Below the pieces are notes generated by a model. The model did not search any database. It was not told the origin of the DNA and worked only from the letters and a program-made list of their open reading frames with translations. DNA of 64,000 nucleotides from Fen-549 sp964636655 (GTDB lineage Bacteria > Actinomycetota > Thermoleophilia > Gaiellales > Gaiellaceae), in contig CAZWTK010000006.1 in assembly GCA_964636655.1 (NCBI GenBank), forward strand, positions 13,919 to 77,918. Direction: 5' to 3'. Below are positions 24,682-33,149 of the stretch, piece by piece. The translations under genes were made by a program, and so were the position numbers. Numbering within the stretch: the first letter of the stretch is position 1; each line of letters starts with the position of its first letter.

Positions 24682-25686
24682 ATGGAGACGGAGCAAGTGA
24701 CGATGAAGCGCACACTCGGACGGTCCGGTATCGAAGTAAGCGCGATGGGTCTCGGCTGCTGGGCAATCGGCGGTCCCGTGGTCTGGGAAGACGGCACGGA
24801 GTTCGGTTGGGGGAAGATCGACGACGACGACTCGATCGCGGCTATCCGGCGCGGCCTCGACAGCGGCGTGACGTTCTTCGACACCGCCGACTCCTACGGC
24901 GCCGGGCACAGCGAGCGCGTCCTCGGCCGGGCCCTCGGGAAGGACCGAGATCGCGTGACCGTCGCGACCAAGTTCGGCTGGACGTTCGACGACGACGGTA
25001 GTCGCCGCTCGCACGGCTCGAACGCCTCGCCGGAGTACGTCCGCAGCGCCTGCGAAGCATCGCTGCGCCGGCTCGACACCGACCGTATCGACCTCTACCA
25101 GCTGCACATCGGCGACCTGGAGCTGAGCGCGGCCGATGCGGTAGCCGAGGTGCTGGACGAGCTTCTCAGCGAGGGCAAGATCCGCGCTTACTGCTGGAGT
25201 ACCGACAGCCTGGAGCGCGGCGAGCGCTGGCTGGCCAGACCCGGCTACAGCGCGATCCAACACAACCTGAACGTGTTCGAGGACAGCCCCGACCTGCTCG
25301 CGCTGTGCGAGCGCGAGAACCTGGCCAGCGTCAACCGCAACCCGCTGGCGATGGGCTTTTTGAGCGGTAAGTACACGAAGGACACGCGCGTATCGCCCGA
25401 CGACTTCCGCGCTTCGGGCATCGAGTGGGTCGCGGTCTTCGACGAGAACGGCGCTCCGCGCGCAGAGTGGCTGGCCAAGCTCGACTCGGTGCGCGAGATC
25501 CTCAGCTCGAACGGGCGCACGCTCGTACAGGGTGCAATCGCCTGGATCTGGGGCCGCAGCGAGAAGACGATCCCGATCCCCGGCATCAAGACGGCGGCAC
25601 AGGCCGAGGAGAACGCCGGCGCGATGCAGCACGGCCCGCTGACGCCCGACCAGGTCGCCGAGATCGACGGCATCCTCGGTCGCTGA
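24682..25686 (+). CDS. Aldo/keto reductase (copy 2)
   Basis: 334 residues, paralogous to the preceding gene along the full length (shared RSGIEVSAMGLGCWAIGG start, FFDTADSYG, VATKFGW, LYQLHIG, IPIPGIKTAAQAEENAGAM end). Active-site Asp, Tyr, Lys and His are in place. GCAAGGAG precedes the ATG region. The two copies differ in the loops after residue 20 and near 105-115, suggesting different substrates or a heteromer. A third gene of the likely operon follows at 25783. Confidence 0.92.
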   Translation: METEQVTMKRTLGRSGIEVSAMGLGCWAIGGPVVWEDGTEFGWGKIDDDDSIAAIRRGLDSGVTFFDTADSYGAGHSERVLGRALGKDRDRVTVATKFGWTFDDDGSRRSHGSNASPEYVRSACEASLRRLDTDRIDLYQLHIGDLELSAADAVAEVLDELLSEGKIRAYCWSTDSLERGERWLARPGYSAIQHNLNVFEDSPDLLALCERENLASVNRNPLAMGFLSGKYTKDTRVSPDDFRASGIEWVAVFDENGAPRAEWLAKLDSVREILSSNGRTLVQGAIAWIWGRSEKTIPIPGIKTAAQAEENAGAMQHGPLTPDQVAEIDGILGR

Positions 25687-25782
25687 GCACGCACTCGGTC
25701 GAAACGAACGGCAGAATGGAGAGCCGGCCGGAGCATTGTGCCCGGGCCGACTCTCCGCGCCTCAACCGGAAAGGACTCGGAC

Positions 25783-26382
25783 GTGACCAACCCCGATTCG
25801 ACCAGCGAGCAGGCGAAGTCCTGCGCTGAACGGTGGGTTGAGCTGCTCGACTGGCTCGATTACTGGTTCCAGTTCGAGAAGGCCGAAGCGCACGATTTCG
25901 ACACCGGTGAGCGCGAGCTGTTCGGCTCGCTTGCGCCGGCCTGGCGCGCGGCAGAGCCGGGCGAGGGGAAGATTGCGGTGCTGGAAGAGGCGGCCGCTCG
26001 ATTCGGGCGAGAGCCGATTCTCGGTCTGATCGGGAAGATGTGCGCGGACGAGACCCGTAGTTACTGGAGCGAGCTGGCTCGGGGCGAAGGCGGCGGGACG
26101 CTCGACGATCTCGTGCGTTTACTCTGGAAGCCCCTCCCCGGGGTCGGCTTCGAGTTCACATCCGAGCGGCGTTCGAGCGGACTCCAGTTCTGGGTAACGA
26201 GCTGCCCACATCGTGAGCTCGCCAGCGCGCTCGGCGGAAACGCCGCTGACTGGCTCTACGCGCTCGTGTGCGCCGGCGATCCGCACATCGCCGCCTCATT
26301 CGACCCGCCGATCCGCTTCGAGCGCACCAAAACGCTGATGCAGGGCGACGACTGCTGCGACCACGCCTACTTCGTGGACTGA
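25783..26382 (+). CDS. ATC-hydrolase-like protein (L-2-amino-thiazoline-4-carboxylate hydrolase family)
   Basis: 199 residues from GTG at 25783 (AAAGGA upstream). The C-terminal third has the family-like pattern of a Cys-Pro-His element (CPHRELASALG) followed by LVCAGDPHIAASFDPPIRFERTKTLMQGDDCCDHAYF, ending in a Cys-Cys-Asp/His cluster. This resembles PF14196-type proteins related to the thiazoline hydrolase of L-cysteine synthesis, though many members have other or unknown roles. It sits 96 bases after the second aldo/keto reductase and probably shares its transcript. Function should be taken as family-level only. Confidence 0.65.
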   Translation: MTNPDSTSEQAKSCAERWVELLDWLDYWFQFEKAEAHDFDTGERELFGSLAPAWRAAEPGEGKIAVLEEAAARFGREPILGLIGKMCADETRSYWSELARGEGGGTLDDLVRLLWKPLPGVGFEFTSERRSSGLQFWVTSCPHRELASALGGNAADWLYALVCAGDPHIAASFDPPIRFERTKTLMQGDDCCDHAYFVD

Positions 26383-26388
26383 GAACCG

Positions 26389-26606
26389 CCGGTGTCCGAC
26401 ACCGATCGGTGTCAAGGAGAAACAGCGCCGGAAGCGTGATTGCTCATCGACGGGTCGAGACGACGCCAAAGGCACGCGACCTGCCGCTTCGTGGTATCAG
26501 AGCCGAATGGTTTGCCCGATTTGTCTCGACAGACAAGCTGTCGTAAAGAAAGCGACACGTTATTGGCACACCAGAATCCTTGACAGGAACTGGTGTCGGA
26601 TACCGG
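26389..26606. mobile_element. MITE-like element with imperfect terminal inverted repeats
   Basis: CCGGTGTCCGACACC at 26389-26403 is matched, reversed and complemented, by GGTGTCGGATACCGG at 26592-26606 (14 of 15). Similarity extends inward to a shared TGTCAAGGA (26410-26418 and the complement near 26578-26586). The 218-bp segment is more AT-rich than its surroundings and contains no supported gene. It lies exactly between the ATC-hydrolase-like gene and the toxin gene. A related TGTCGGACAC palindrome occurs at about 14479-14489. Confidence 0.65.
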
Positions 26607-26609
26607 CGG

Positions 26610-27005
26610 TCAGGCGGGCTCGACCAGCCGCACGGATTCGATCCGCTCGAGCGAGCGATAGAAGGAAGCGACGGCTCCGATTCCGCTTCGCTCGGCGCTC
26701 GCGGCGAGATAGGCGGTGACGAAATCGAGGCGCTCACGCTCGTATAGCTCTAGTGCGCGCAGTAGCAGCGCCTCGTCGAGAACGACGATGGCCGGGAAGG
26801 CGATCACCGCCCGTACTAACTTGGCAATCTGCGTGCGCTCGACGCGGTAGACGGTCTCGAGTGCGTAGACGAGCTCGGCGACCACGATGTCGGAGAGGAG
26901 CAGCTCCTCGGCACCGGCGAGGAAGGCGGTCGCCCGCGCCGCCTGCTCCGGCGGATCGGCCGTCAGGTGCCGCACGAGCACGTTGGTGTCGAGGACGGCT
27001 TTCAC
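26610..27005 (-). CDS. PIN-domain toxin (VapC-like)
   Basis: 131 residues with the PIN ribonuclease fold: catalytic acidic residues Asp6 (MKAVLDTN), Glu44 (VVAELVYALE) and Asp94 (ERLDFVTAYLAA). Such toxins cleave specific RNAs, often initiator tRNA or rRNA, when the partner antitoxin is lost. Its start overlaps the stop of the antitoxin gene by four bases (27002-27005). The stop is next to the MITE-like element. Confidence 0.9.
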   Translation of the reverse strand: MKAVLDTNVLVRHLTADPPEQAARATAFLAGAEELLLSDIVVAELVYALETVYRVERTQIAKLVRAVIAFPAIVVLDEALLLRALELYERERLDFVTAYLAASAERSGIGAVASFYRSLERIESVRLVEPA

Positions 27006-27256
27006 TTCTTCCGTCTTGCCCGCGTCCGGCGGAGCTGCCGCCGCACCTCGTCCCAGCCGGCCGAGGACTCGGCCGGCGCCGCCGCGACCGACACCGCGCC
27101 GGCCAGCTCGAGCAGGTCGGCCGTGCGTGCCAGCTCGGCCCGCTCACCGACCACCCGGAACACGACCCGGTCACCCTCCTTCAGCTTCAGGGCGTCGCGT
27201 ACCGCCTTGGGCACGGTCACTTGCCCCTTGCTCGTTATGTGCGACACGACATCCAT
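27002..27256 (-). CDS. AbrB/MazE/SpoVT-type antitoxin
   Basis: 84 residues. The N-terminal swapped-hairpin DNA-binding domain is plain (HITSKGQVTVPKAVRDALKLKEGDRVVFRV, about residues 6-35). The C-terminal half is Ala-rich then very basic (RRQLRRTRARRKK) and should contact the toxin. Translationally coupled to the PIN toxin. AAGGAG precedes the ATG and lies within an inverted repeat that may be the auto-repression operator. Confidence 0.9.
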   Translation of the reverse strand: MDVVSHITSKGQVTVPKAVRDALKLKEGDRVVFRVVGERAELARTADLLELAGAVSVAAAPAESSAGWDEVRRQLRRTRARRKK

Positions 27257-27263
27257 TGCGGCT

Positions 27264-27287
27264 CCTTACTTATCTCTCAATGTAAGG
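27264..27287. promoter_or_regulatory. Operator candidate of the toxin-antitoxin pair
   Basis: CCTTAC (27264-27269) and GTAAGG (27282-27287) are a perfect 6-bp inverted repeat with a 12-base spacer, directly upstream of the antitoxin start and overlapping its ribosome-binding site. AbrB-type antitoxins usually bind such sites to repress their own operon. Confidence 0.5.
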
Positions 27288-27402
27288 ATTCCTCGCGACT
27301 GTTCAACCTTCATGGCCGGAAGCAACCGCTTATTACCTGCATATCGCGGTTTTCGGAGACGCTCGCGGGCCGTCGTCATGACCGGTCCTTAACGTTCGCC
27401 CT

Positions 27403-28344
27403 GTGCCCGGGCCCGTTCTCTTCCTCGGCGAGACGCTCGTTGACCTGATCTGCGAGCGACCGCTCGAGAACTGGTCGCAAGCAGACTCCTTCGTCCCCCA
27501 CTGCGGCGGCGCGCCGACCAACGCAGCCATCGTCTCGGCGCGCTGCGGCGCGCAGGTCGCTCTTGCGGGCGGCGTCGGCGACGACCACTGGGGCCGCTGG
27601 CTCGAGGACCGCCTGCGAGCCGAGAAAATCGACCTGCGCTGGTGGAAACGCTTACCCGCCGTGCAGACGGCAGTCGCCTTCGACGCGATCGACGTGCTGG
27701 GTGTGCCCGAGTTCCTCATCTATGGGCAGGGGATCGAGCCTGCGCTGGAAGCGCTGGAGCCGGAGTTGGAGGCGGCCGTGTCTGCTTCCGCGGCCGTCGA
27801 GCTCGGCTCCAACACACTTGTCGGGGAGCATGAGCGTGCAGTCTCACTTCGGGCTCACGAGCTCGCGCTCGAGGCGGACAAGCCTCTGATCGTCGATGTC
27901 AATCTCCGCCTTGGTCGGTGGGAACGCCCTGCTGAGGCGGTAGATGCCGTGCTTTCAATCTGCACCGGCGCGTTCCTCGTCAAGGTCAATCGCGAGGAGG
28001 CGCGGCTGCTGAGCGGCGAGAGCGACCCCGCGCGCGGAGCCGAGGTGCTCTGCGCTCGATTCGGCGCCCGCGTCGTCGTAGTCACGCTCGGCGCCGAGGG
28101 AGCGCTGATACGCGGCGAAACCACGGCAAATGCAGGGGGAGCACCCGCGGAAGTCGTGGACACCACCGGCGCCGGCGACGCGTTTCTTGGCGTTATCGTC
28201 GCCGCGTTAACGGTCTCGGGCTTCGATCCTGTCGCCGCGGCCGAGACCTTGCCACTCGCGACGACTATCGCGGCGCGGTCGACCGAGCGCTACGGCGCAG
28301 TAGATGCTCTCCCGAGCTCGATCACTCTCCCGAACAGGAGCTAG
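27403..28344 (+). CDS. PfkB-family carbohydrate kinase (fructokinase-like)
   Basis: 313 residues from GTG at 27403. Ribokinase/PfkB fold with the N-terminal GGAPTNAA substrate element (about 35-42), Gly-Gly region AGGVGDD, and the C-terminal signature VVDTTGAGDAFLGVIVAAL with the catalytic Asp in GAGD. Phosphorylates a sugar with ATP; fructose is the usual substrate for this subgroup but is not proved. Its stop overlaps the stop of the converging ligase gene at 28341 by four bases. Confidence 0.88.
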   Translation: MPGPVLFLGETLVDLICERPLENWSQADSFVPHCGGAPTNAAIVSARCGAQVALAGGVGDDHWGRWLEDRLRAEKIDLRWWKRLPAVQTAVAFDAIDVLGVPEFLIYGQGIEPALEALEPELEAAVSASAAVELGSNTLVGEHERAVSLRAHELALEADKPLIVDVNLRLGRWERPAEAVDAVLSICTGAFLVKVNREEARLLSGESDPARGAEVLCARFGARVVVVTLGAEGALIRGETTANAGGAPAEVVDTTGAGDAFLGVIVAALTVSGFDPVAAAETLPLATTIAARSTERYGAVDALPSSITLPNRS

Positions 28345-29807
28345 GGGTCGTTGCCACCGCGCCCGATCGCCGAGAGCCGCGGCGGCGGAAGCACCTCGTA
28401 GCCCGCAACGTCCTCCGGCGGTACCGACGAAACGACGAGGCGAAGCTTTCCACTATCCGTTCGCTTTATCTCGTCGACATATTCGATCGATATCTTCGAA
28501 CCATCGTGAATCGTTTTCACGATTTCAGAGCTCAGATGCGCCTCATCTTCTCTCGTATAGCGCGTCCCACGCCGCACGAGAACGGTTATCTCCCCGATCT
28601 TTTCTTGCCTGATTTGTGCTTCTCTTACGTTTGGCGTACTAAGAAAGATCCTGTCTATTCGACCAAGTCGCACACCATTCCGTAGAACGACATAGTCTTC
28701 CTGCCGCCCATCGACACGCGTGACGACCCGCCCTGGACGTCCGCAAAAACACGACTCACCAGGGTCAATAGTCACATGATCGTTACATTCGTAGCGAATG
28801 AGCGGCATCGCCGGGTTCGAGATATTCGTCCCGACGACACGATATAGATTCCCGCTAACTGGTATGAATTCTACCGCGCCTAGTTCCTCGTCTACGTGTA
28901 GCTTTCCCTTGTCGCATTCGGAGAAGTTCGCGATCGCTTCAACCATTCCGTAATGCTGCCTCGGCCTGACTCCGAATGCTTTCTCGATAAGATCGGCGTG
29001 TTGCGGAAGCAGATTCTCGGAGGACGTCGTAACCCAGCGAATCTCGTAACCCAGATCCGATTTCGTCTCGATCAGGTAGGACGCTATAAGAGCGATTTGC
29101 GACGCAAGACCTTCAAGCCACGGTGGTTTCCTCCGACGAAGCTCCTCAACGTAATATCGAATATTGTCCGAGGAAGTGTGAAGGCTGCTGTAAACGAGCA
29201 CGTGCCCGGCTCTGTTGTATCGCCAGAAGGGAGGCGTCTGCTGTCTGACGGGAACGGCGCTAGGACTCCCAAGAAGCCCGGACCGCGTCCCGCGCTCGAT
29301 GCCGTGCCAGCGCCAGTAGCGCCACCAAACCGCCCACTGTTCCTGAACCGCTTCGAGCGTGGTCGTCACCACCAACCCTGAACCGGTACTTCCACTGGTG
29401 GACACGTGCTTCCACCGTCGTCGCGGAATGCTCGATGAGAGAAACTCACTTTGCCGCTCTTGCACGTCGGCCTTGCTCGTGATTGGGATCGGCGCGAGAT
29501 CGCTTAAGGTGGCGACGTCCTGTGGATGCAGCCTCGCTCGGTCGAACAGCTCGCGGTAGTAGGGAACGGTCTCGTAGGCGTGGAGGAGAAAGGCCTTCAG
29601 CCTGGCGTCGCGAAGCTCCTGGATATCGCGTGAATCGGCAAACGTCCTTGCCTCGTACTCATCGAGTAGCCGTGCGAATCCGCGGCCGCGAACAGTGATG
29701 TCGTTGTGCCACCCGACCGTGCTGAGCGCCACGTTCTGAAACGCGATCGGAAGACGAGGATAGACCCGTCTGTAGATCGTTTTCAGTCGTGTTAGCGTGT
29801 CTGTCAT
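28341..29807 (-). CDS. CapK / phenylacetate-CoA ligase-like adenylate-forming protein
   Basis: 488 residues from ATG at 29807. The adenylate-forming fold is recognised from the phosphate loop SGSTGSGLVVT, the YGMVEAI segment where related enzymes have YGxTE, and a metal-like Cys pair CFCGRPGRVV. This group (CapK, PaaK-like) often lies in polysaccharide loci and probably activates a carboxylate for transfer to a surface polymer, but no substrate is known. Base composition is clearly lower in G+C than the flanks, as in the next gene, and codon choice is less biased, suggesting transfer from another genome. Confidence 0.78.
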   Translation of the reverse strand: MTDTLTRLKTIYRRVYPRLPIAFQNVALSTVGWHNDITVRGRGFARLLDEYEARTFADSRDIQELRDARLKAFLLHAYETVPYYRELFDRARLHPQDVATLSDLAPIPITSKADVQERQSEFLSSSIPRRRWKHVSTSGSTGSGLVVTTTLEAVQEQWAVWWRYWRWHGIERGTRSGLLGSPSAVPVRQQTPPFWRYNRAGHVLVYSSLHTSSDNIRYYVEELRRRKPPWLEGLASQIALIASYLIETKSDLGYEIRWVTTSSENLLPQHADLIEKAFGVRPRQHYGMVEAIANFSECDKGKLHVDEELGAVEFIPVSGNLYRVVGTNISNPAMPLIRYECNDHVTIDPGESCFCGRPGRVVTRVDGRQEDYVVLRNGVRLGRIDRIFLSTPNVREAQIRQEKIGEITVLVRRGTRYTREDEAHLSSEIVKTIHDGSKISIEYVDEIKRTDSGKLRLVVSSVPPEDVAGYEVLPPPRLSAIGRGGNDP

Positions 29808-29912
29808 TCGCCGGCGAGAGGGAACCGGAGCGCAATCGTCCCGGCCGCCCGCTCTCGCGCGCACCACTCTACGTTAGTTGGCTCGCACGCGCACGTTACC
29901 GCTTCAATGCGT

Positions 29913-31250
29913 TTAGTTATCGCTGGCCCAACGATGGTAGTAGTAGTTGAGCAGCGACACAAACTCGCCGGTAGCTTTACGGTTTCCCGCTTGCGAGGGG
30001 TGACTATCGCCCGTCGGATAGGCGAGGTAGTTGCTCGAGCTGGTCTTGCTGTGTTGAACGCGCCCATGCCACCAACGGTGGTGGTTACCGCTCGACTTGC
30101 CGAGATCATTCTTGTTCGCATTACCGCCATTACTCGTTAAGACGCTATAGAAATCGAACACTGCAACGTTTTTATGGTGGTAGTTTGCGAGCCACTTACT
30201 CACCAACCAGTTTGCAACCGCACGGGCATTTGCCGCCTGGGTGGAACTCGTAGCGCCTTCAGCAAGCGGCGGCGGAACGACGAGCACGAACAGCTTTTCT
30301 TGATGGGCGGCGAAGTAGGCCAAGATATCGTTGTATATACCCTTGACGTTGGCGACGGTCATGGGCCCGCCACCACGCAGGGGGTTGTTTCCCGTCCTGG
30401 CGGAATCGTTCGGGTTACCGTTGATCGCAGAGTTCGGGAAACACGATTTGAACATGATGATCTCATTTTCACGACCCGAATCGGGATCCGAAGAACGTCT
30501 AGTGTAACTCGAATGTTGACCGTATTCGGTGTAGAGAGCATGCGTATAGGTACTGCTCTTTGTTCCGCGGAACCAGTCCCACCAGTTGCCGGTATCGGTC
30601 CGGTCGCCGATCGTGTCCGGTCCCCAACCGTAGTTGGTATCGCTGACGAAGTAGTTATTGTTCTTGAGAGCGATACCAAGCTTGCCGTTACTGTCGGCCA
30701 ACCAGTTTGTGCCGGTGGAATGGTGAATGAAAATGAGTTTCACCGTCTTCGCCGGCTTGATGGGACGAGGAGCGCTCGGCAAGACCCTGAAAGCGAGTCG
30801 CACACGGTTCGCATCGGCACTCAACGCAAGGCGGTAGCGCGCGGCGGCGACGGGCTTCGAGCCAAAGACAGACTTCACTGTCTTGGTGTGGGAGCCGGCG
30901 AAGCGGCCCCTGCGCGCGACCACTCGCAGCTTTACCCACTTGGTTCCCTTTTGCCTGGAGAGTTGGTAGGAAAAGCGCTTGCTCGCCGGAGCGAAGCTGT
31001 AAACGAGCTTGATCTTGCGCGCCTCGGCGGCGGTGAAGCTCTTCTTGCTCAGACGGGCGCGGATCTTGCCCGAAGCTCTGGCGGCAGTCGGTAGTTGTGC
31101 CGTCCCGGCGAAGGCTGAGATCGACTCGCTCGCAAGGGGCGGGCTCGAAAGCCGTGGCGTGGCGTTTGCGGGGACGCCTCCGCCGAATAGTAAAGCCAGC
31201 GATCCTGCGACCACGAGCGCCAAGACGACCGATTTCGCGCGTACGAACAT
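29913..31250 (-). CDS. Secreted SGNH-hydrolase-like protein
   Basis: 445 residues. Signal peptide at the N-terminus (LALVVAGSLALLFGGGVPANA), a beta-rich Lys/Arg domain (about 60-165), then a catalytic-type domain opening with KLIFIHHSTGTNW and ending with PTGDSHPSQAGNRKATGEFV. The late Asp-x-x-His resembles block V of SGNH hydrolases, while the first block carries His-His-Ser-Thr-Gly. Many such proteins act on acylated polysaccharides. Paired with the CapK-like gene in a lower-GC island, so a shared role in a surface polysaccharide is inferred. Confidence 0.6.
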   Translation of the reverse strand: MFVRAKSVVLALVVAGSLALLFGGGVPANATPRLSSPPLASESISAFAGTAQLPTAARASGKIRARLSKKSFTAAEARKIKLVYSFAPASKRFSYQLSRQKGTKWVKLRVVARRGRFAGSHTKTVKSVFGSKPVAAARYRLALSADANRVRLAFRVLPSAPRPIKPAKTVKLIFIHHSTGTNWLADSNGKLGIALKNNNYFVSDTNYGWGPDTIGDRTDTGNWWDWFRGTKSSTYTHALYTEYGQHSSYTRRSSDPDSGRENEIIMFKSCFPNSAINGNPNDSARTGNNPLRGGGPMTVANVKGIYNDILAYFAAHQEKLFVLVVPPPLAEGATSSTQAANARAVANWLVSKWLANYHHKNVAVFDFYSVLTSNGGNANKNDLGKSSGNHHRWWHGRVQHSKTSSSNYLAYPTGDSHPSQAGNRKATGEFVSLLNYYYHRWASDN

Positions 31251-31410
31251 TCCGCTAATAGTGATGCCAAAGTGCGATTAGCGCAATATGCCTGACGAAT
31301 ACGGGAAGACGTACGACGAGCTCCGGTCGAAGCTGCGAGCCTCCGCCGAGAAGAAGCCCTGAGCGATTAACCAAACCGCTAGGCGACCGGCTTCTGAGGA
31401 ATCCGACGCT

Positions 31411-32334
31411 CTAGGGCGACTCGACCGTCAGGCAGAACGCGTTTCCGGCCGGGTCGCGAACGAGCTCGCCGCCTTCCGCCGGCTCCGGTTCGTACCCTGC
31501 CTCACGAAGGCGACCGAGCGTCTCGCTAAGCGCGTCCTCGCCGGGCAGAACGACGGTGAAGCGGCGCAGCCCCGCGCTGCCGCTGGGAGGTTGCCGAGCG
31601 CCGGCGCCGGCCCAGACGTTGAGCGCCAGCCGGTGCGGAAAGGTACCACCGGCGCTGAGATCGGCGAAGCCGAGCCGCGGCGCGTAGATGTGCTCACGAA
31701 AACCGATCAGGTCGCGGTAGAAGCGGAGAGCCGGATCGAGCTCGGGGACGTGGAGATGGAGGTGCCCGATCCTTGTTCCGCGCGGCATAAGCGGTTGATC
31801 AAAACTGCGATCGGGTAGGCGCGACAACACCTCGTTGACGTCGAGCGGCTCGGCGAGGTTGTGAGCGCTCCCTTCGGCGTCGAGCAACTGCAACTCCCCG
31901 GCTTTGTTTTGCCACGTGCCCAACCGTTCGGGCGTCTCGAGTACCAGCTCCAGGCCGAGGCCGTCGGGGTCGCTCAAATAGGTGGACTTCGACATCGTGT
32001 GATCGGTCGGCGCCTGCGGGTAACCGGCGATGATGAGCCGCCAGAGAACACGCGCCAACTCCGTTTCGTCGGGCAGGTGGACGGCCACGTGATAGAGCCC
32101 GCTGTGGCCGGGGGCGACACCCCGCTCGGCTCCGGGGTGCAGTACCACGAGCTCGTGCCCGTCGGCGCCGAGACGCAACTCCTTGCCGGTGATCTCTAGC
32201 ATGCTCAGCCCGACGATGTCGTGCCAGAAGCCGAGTGCCCGCCCGCCGTCGGTGACGTTGAGATGCACCGCTCCGTAGGCCAGGGTATCCACCGTAACCG
32301 CCGGCTCCGAGACGCGATGAGTATGGATGCTCAT
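31411..32334 (-). CDS. Two-module VOC protein (catechol 2,3-dioxygenase-like)
   Basis: 307 residues from ATG at 32334. Two VOC modules: residues about 17-135 (GAVHLNVTDGGRALGFWHDIVGL ... TYLSDPDGLGLELVLE) and about 185-305 (RIGHLHLHVPELDPALRFYRDLIGF ... VRDPAGNAFCLTVE). The CatE/extradiol group has a 2-His-1-Glu iron site. Here His in module 2 (IGHLHLHV) and a Glu-like end are partly present, but the last ligand position is not clear. Could be a ring-cleavage dioxygenase or a glyoxalase-like enzyme of other function. Stands alone on the minus strand. Confidence 0.78.
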   Translation of the reverse strand: MSIHTHRVSEPAVTVDTLAYGAVHLNVTDGGRALGFWHDIVGLSMLEITGKELRLGADGHELVVLHPGAERGVAPGHSGLYHVAVHLPDETELARVLWRLIIAGYPQAPTDHTMSKSTYLSDPDGLGLELVLETPERLGTWQNKAGELQLLDAEGSAHNLAEPLDVNEVLSRLPDRSFDQPLMPRGTRIGHLHLHVPELDPALRFYRDLIGFREHIYAPRLGFADLSAGGTFPHRLALNVWAGAGARQPPSGSAGLRRFTVVLPGEDALSETLGRLREAGYEPEPAEGGELVRDPAGNAFCLTVESP

Positions 32335-32816
32335 CTTTAGAAAGAGTGTGCTCGGAGACGCCATCCGCGAAACGCATCGCCACGCGAAGTCAAACTTCCT
32401 TATGCCGCCGCGACCGCGCGAGATTCGCTCCTCGCCGCGCACGATCGGGCTGCCCGCAGCGCCGGCGTTTCTTGTTCACCTCCTTTCTGCTCGAACCACA
32501 AACTTCCGAAGCCGGGTGGATGAAGCACCCTGAATTTTCTGCAGGGCTCCTTCTACTTCTCCTTGGTGACTGTCAGGAGCTCGTCTGCGTTGTCGTATGA
32601 GTAGGTAGTCGTGCCCTTCTTCGTCTCTAGTGCCGTTCTGGAGTTGACCCGCTTCTGTTGACACCCTGAAGATGGACAGGCAAGTGTCCGGAAGGGAGTC
32701 AACTCCAACTCCAGAGCGAGTCCGGAGGGGGAAATGTCGAGTCACAAGACCGCGAACGGCAACGTGCGCCCAGCGGTGCCAAAGGCGACTGCAACTCGAC
32801 GACAACGCTCATACGC
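32335..32816. other. Intergenic stretch without a supported gene
   Basis: About 480 bases between the VOC gene and the tRNA-Ala repeat region. Open frames on both strands have poor codon bias and no ribosome-binding sites. Composition is slightly lower in G+C around 32520-32680. I see no RNA gene, terminator or repeat I can name. Confidence 0.6.
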
Positions 32817-33045
32817 CGCCGACCGAGAAAGCGAGAATGGAGCCAGGCGGGTTCGAACCTGGTGCCTTCTCGGTTTCTCGGGGCGCCGTTGGCTGTGCGA
32901 GCCCGGAGAGCACAGTGTTTCCACACGGGCTCGGAGAGGATCGCGCCGCCAGTGGCGTCAGTCGGGGTCCGGGAGGCCAGTCGCGCCTGGCTGCACGGAG
33001 CCCGCCGACCGAGAAAGCGAGAATGGAGCCAGGCGGGTTCGAACC
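32817..33045. repeat. Direct repeat of the tRNA-Ala 3' end flanking an R1 element
   Basis: A 43-bp sequence (begins CGCCGACCGAGAAAGCGAGA) occurs at 32817-32859 and again at 33003-33045, offset 186. The second copy includes the T-arm and acceptor 3' strand of the real tRNA-Ala. Between them, 32860-33002 is a copy of dispersed repeat R1 in the orientation opposite to 12841-13213, including a 7-bp inverted repeat GAGCCCG/CGGGCTC. The layout looks like a small insertion that duplicated the tRNA end. Confidence 0.75.
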
Positions 33046-33096
33046 GCCGACCTTCTGGCTGCCAGCCAGACGCTCTCCCAACTGAGCTATGGCCCC
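33024..33096 (-). tRNA. tRNA-Ala (anticodon GGC)
   Basis: 73 bases. Acceptor stem GGGGCCA/TGGCTCC includes the G3-U70 wobble pair that identifies alanine tRNAs. Anticodon loop CTGGCAG gives GGC. T-loop is TTCGAAC. Discriminator is A and CCA is not encoded. The 3' end is part of a 43-bp direct repeat. Confidence 0.97.
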
Positions 33097-33149
33097 GAGT
33101 AAGAGTTAATTGTAGCGTCGAAACGAGAGCGCTCGTATAGCCTCTACTC

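Noticed and set aside
31288..31362. 24-residue ORF downstream of the SGNH-like gene region
   Set aside because: It reads like a hydrophilic helix but has no ribosome-binding site or coupled neighbour. Chance is as likely as a gene remnant.
32672..33140. Open frames across the tRNA-Ala region (for example 32672-33085 and 32862-33140 on the plus strand)
   Set aside because: They run through R1, the duplicated tRNA end and the tRNA itself in antisense. They are typical false proteins made from tRNA and repeat DNA.
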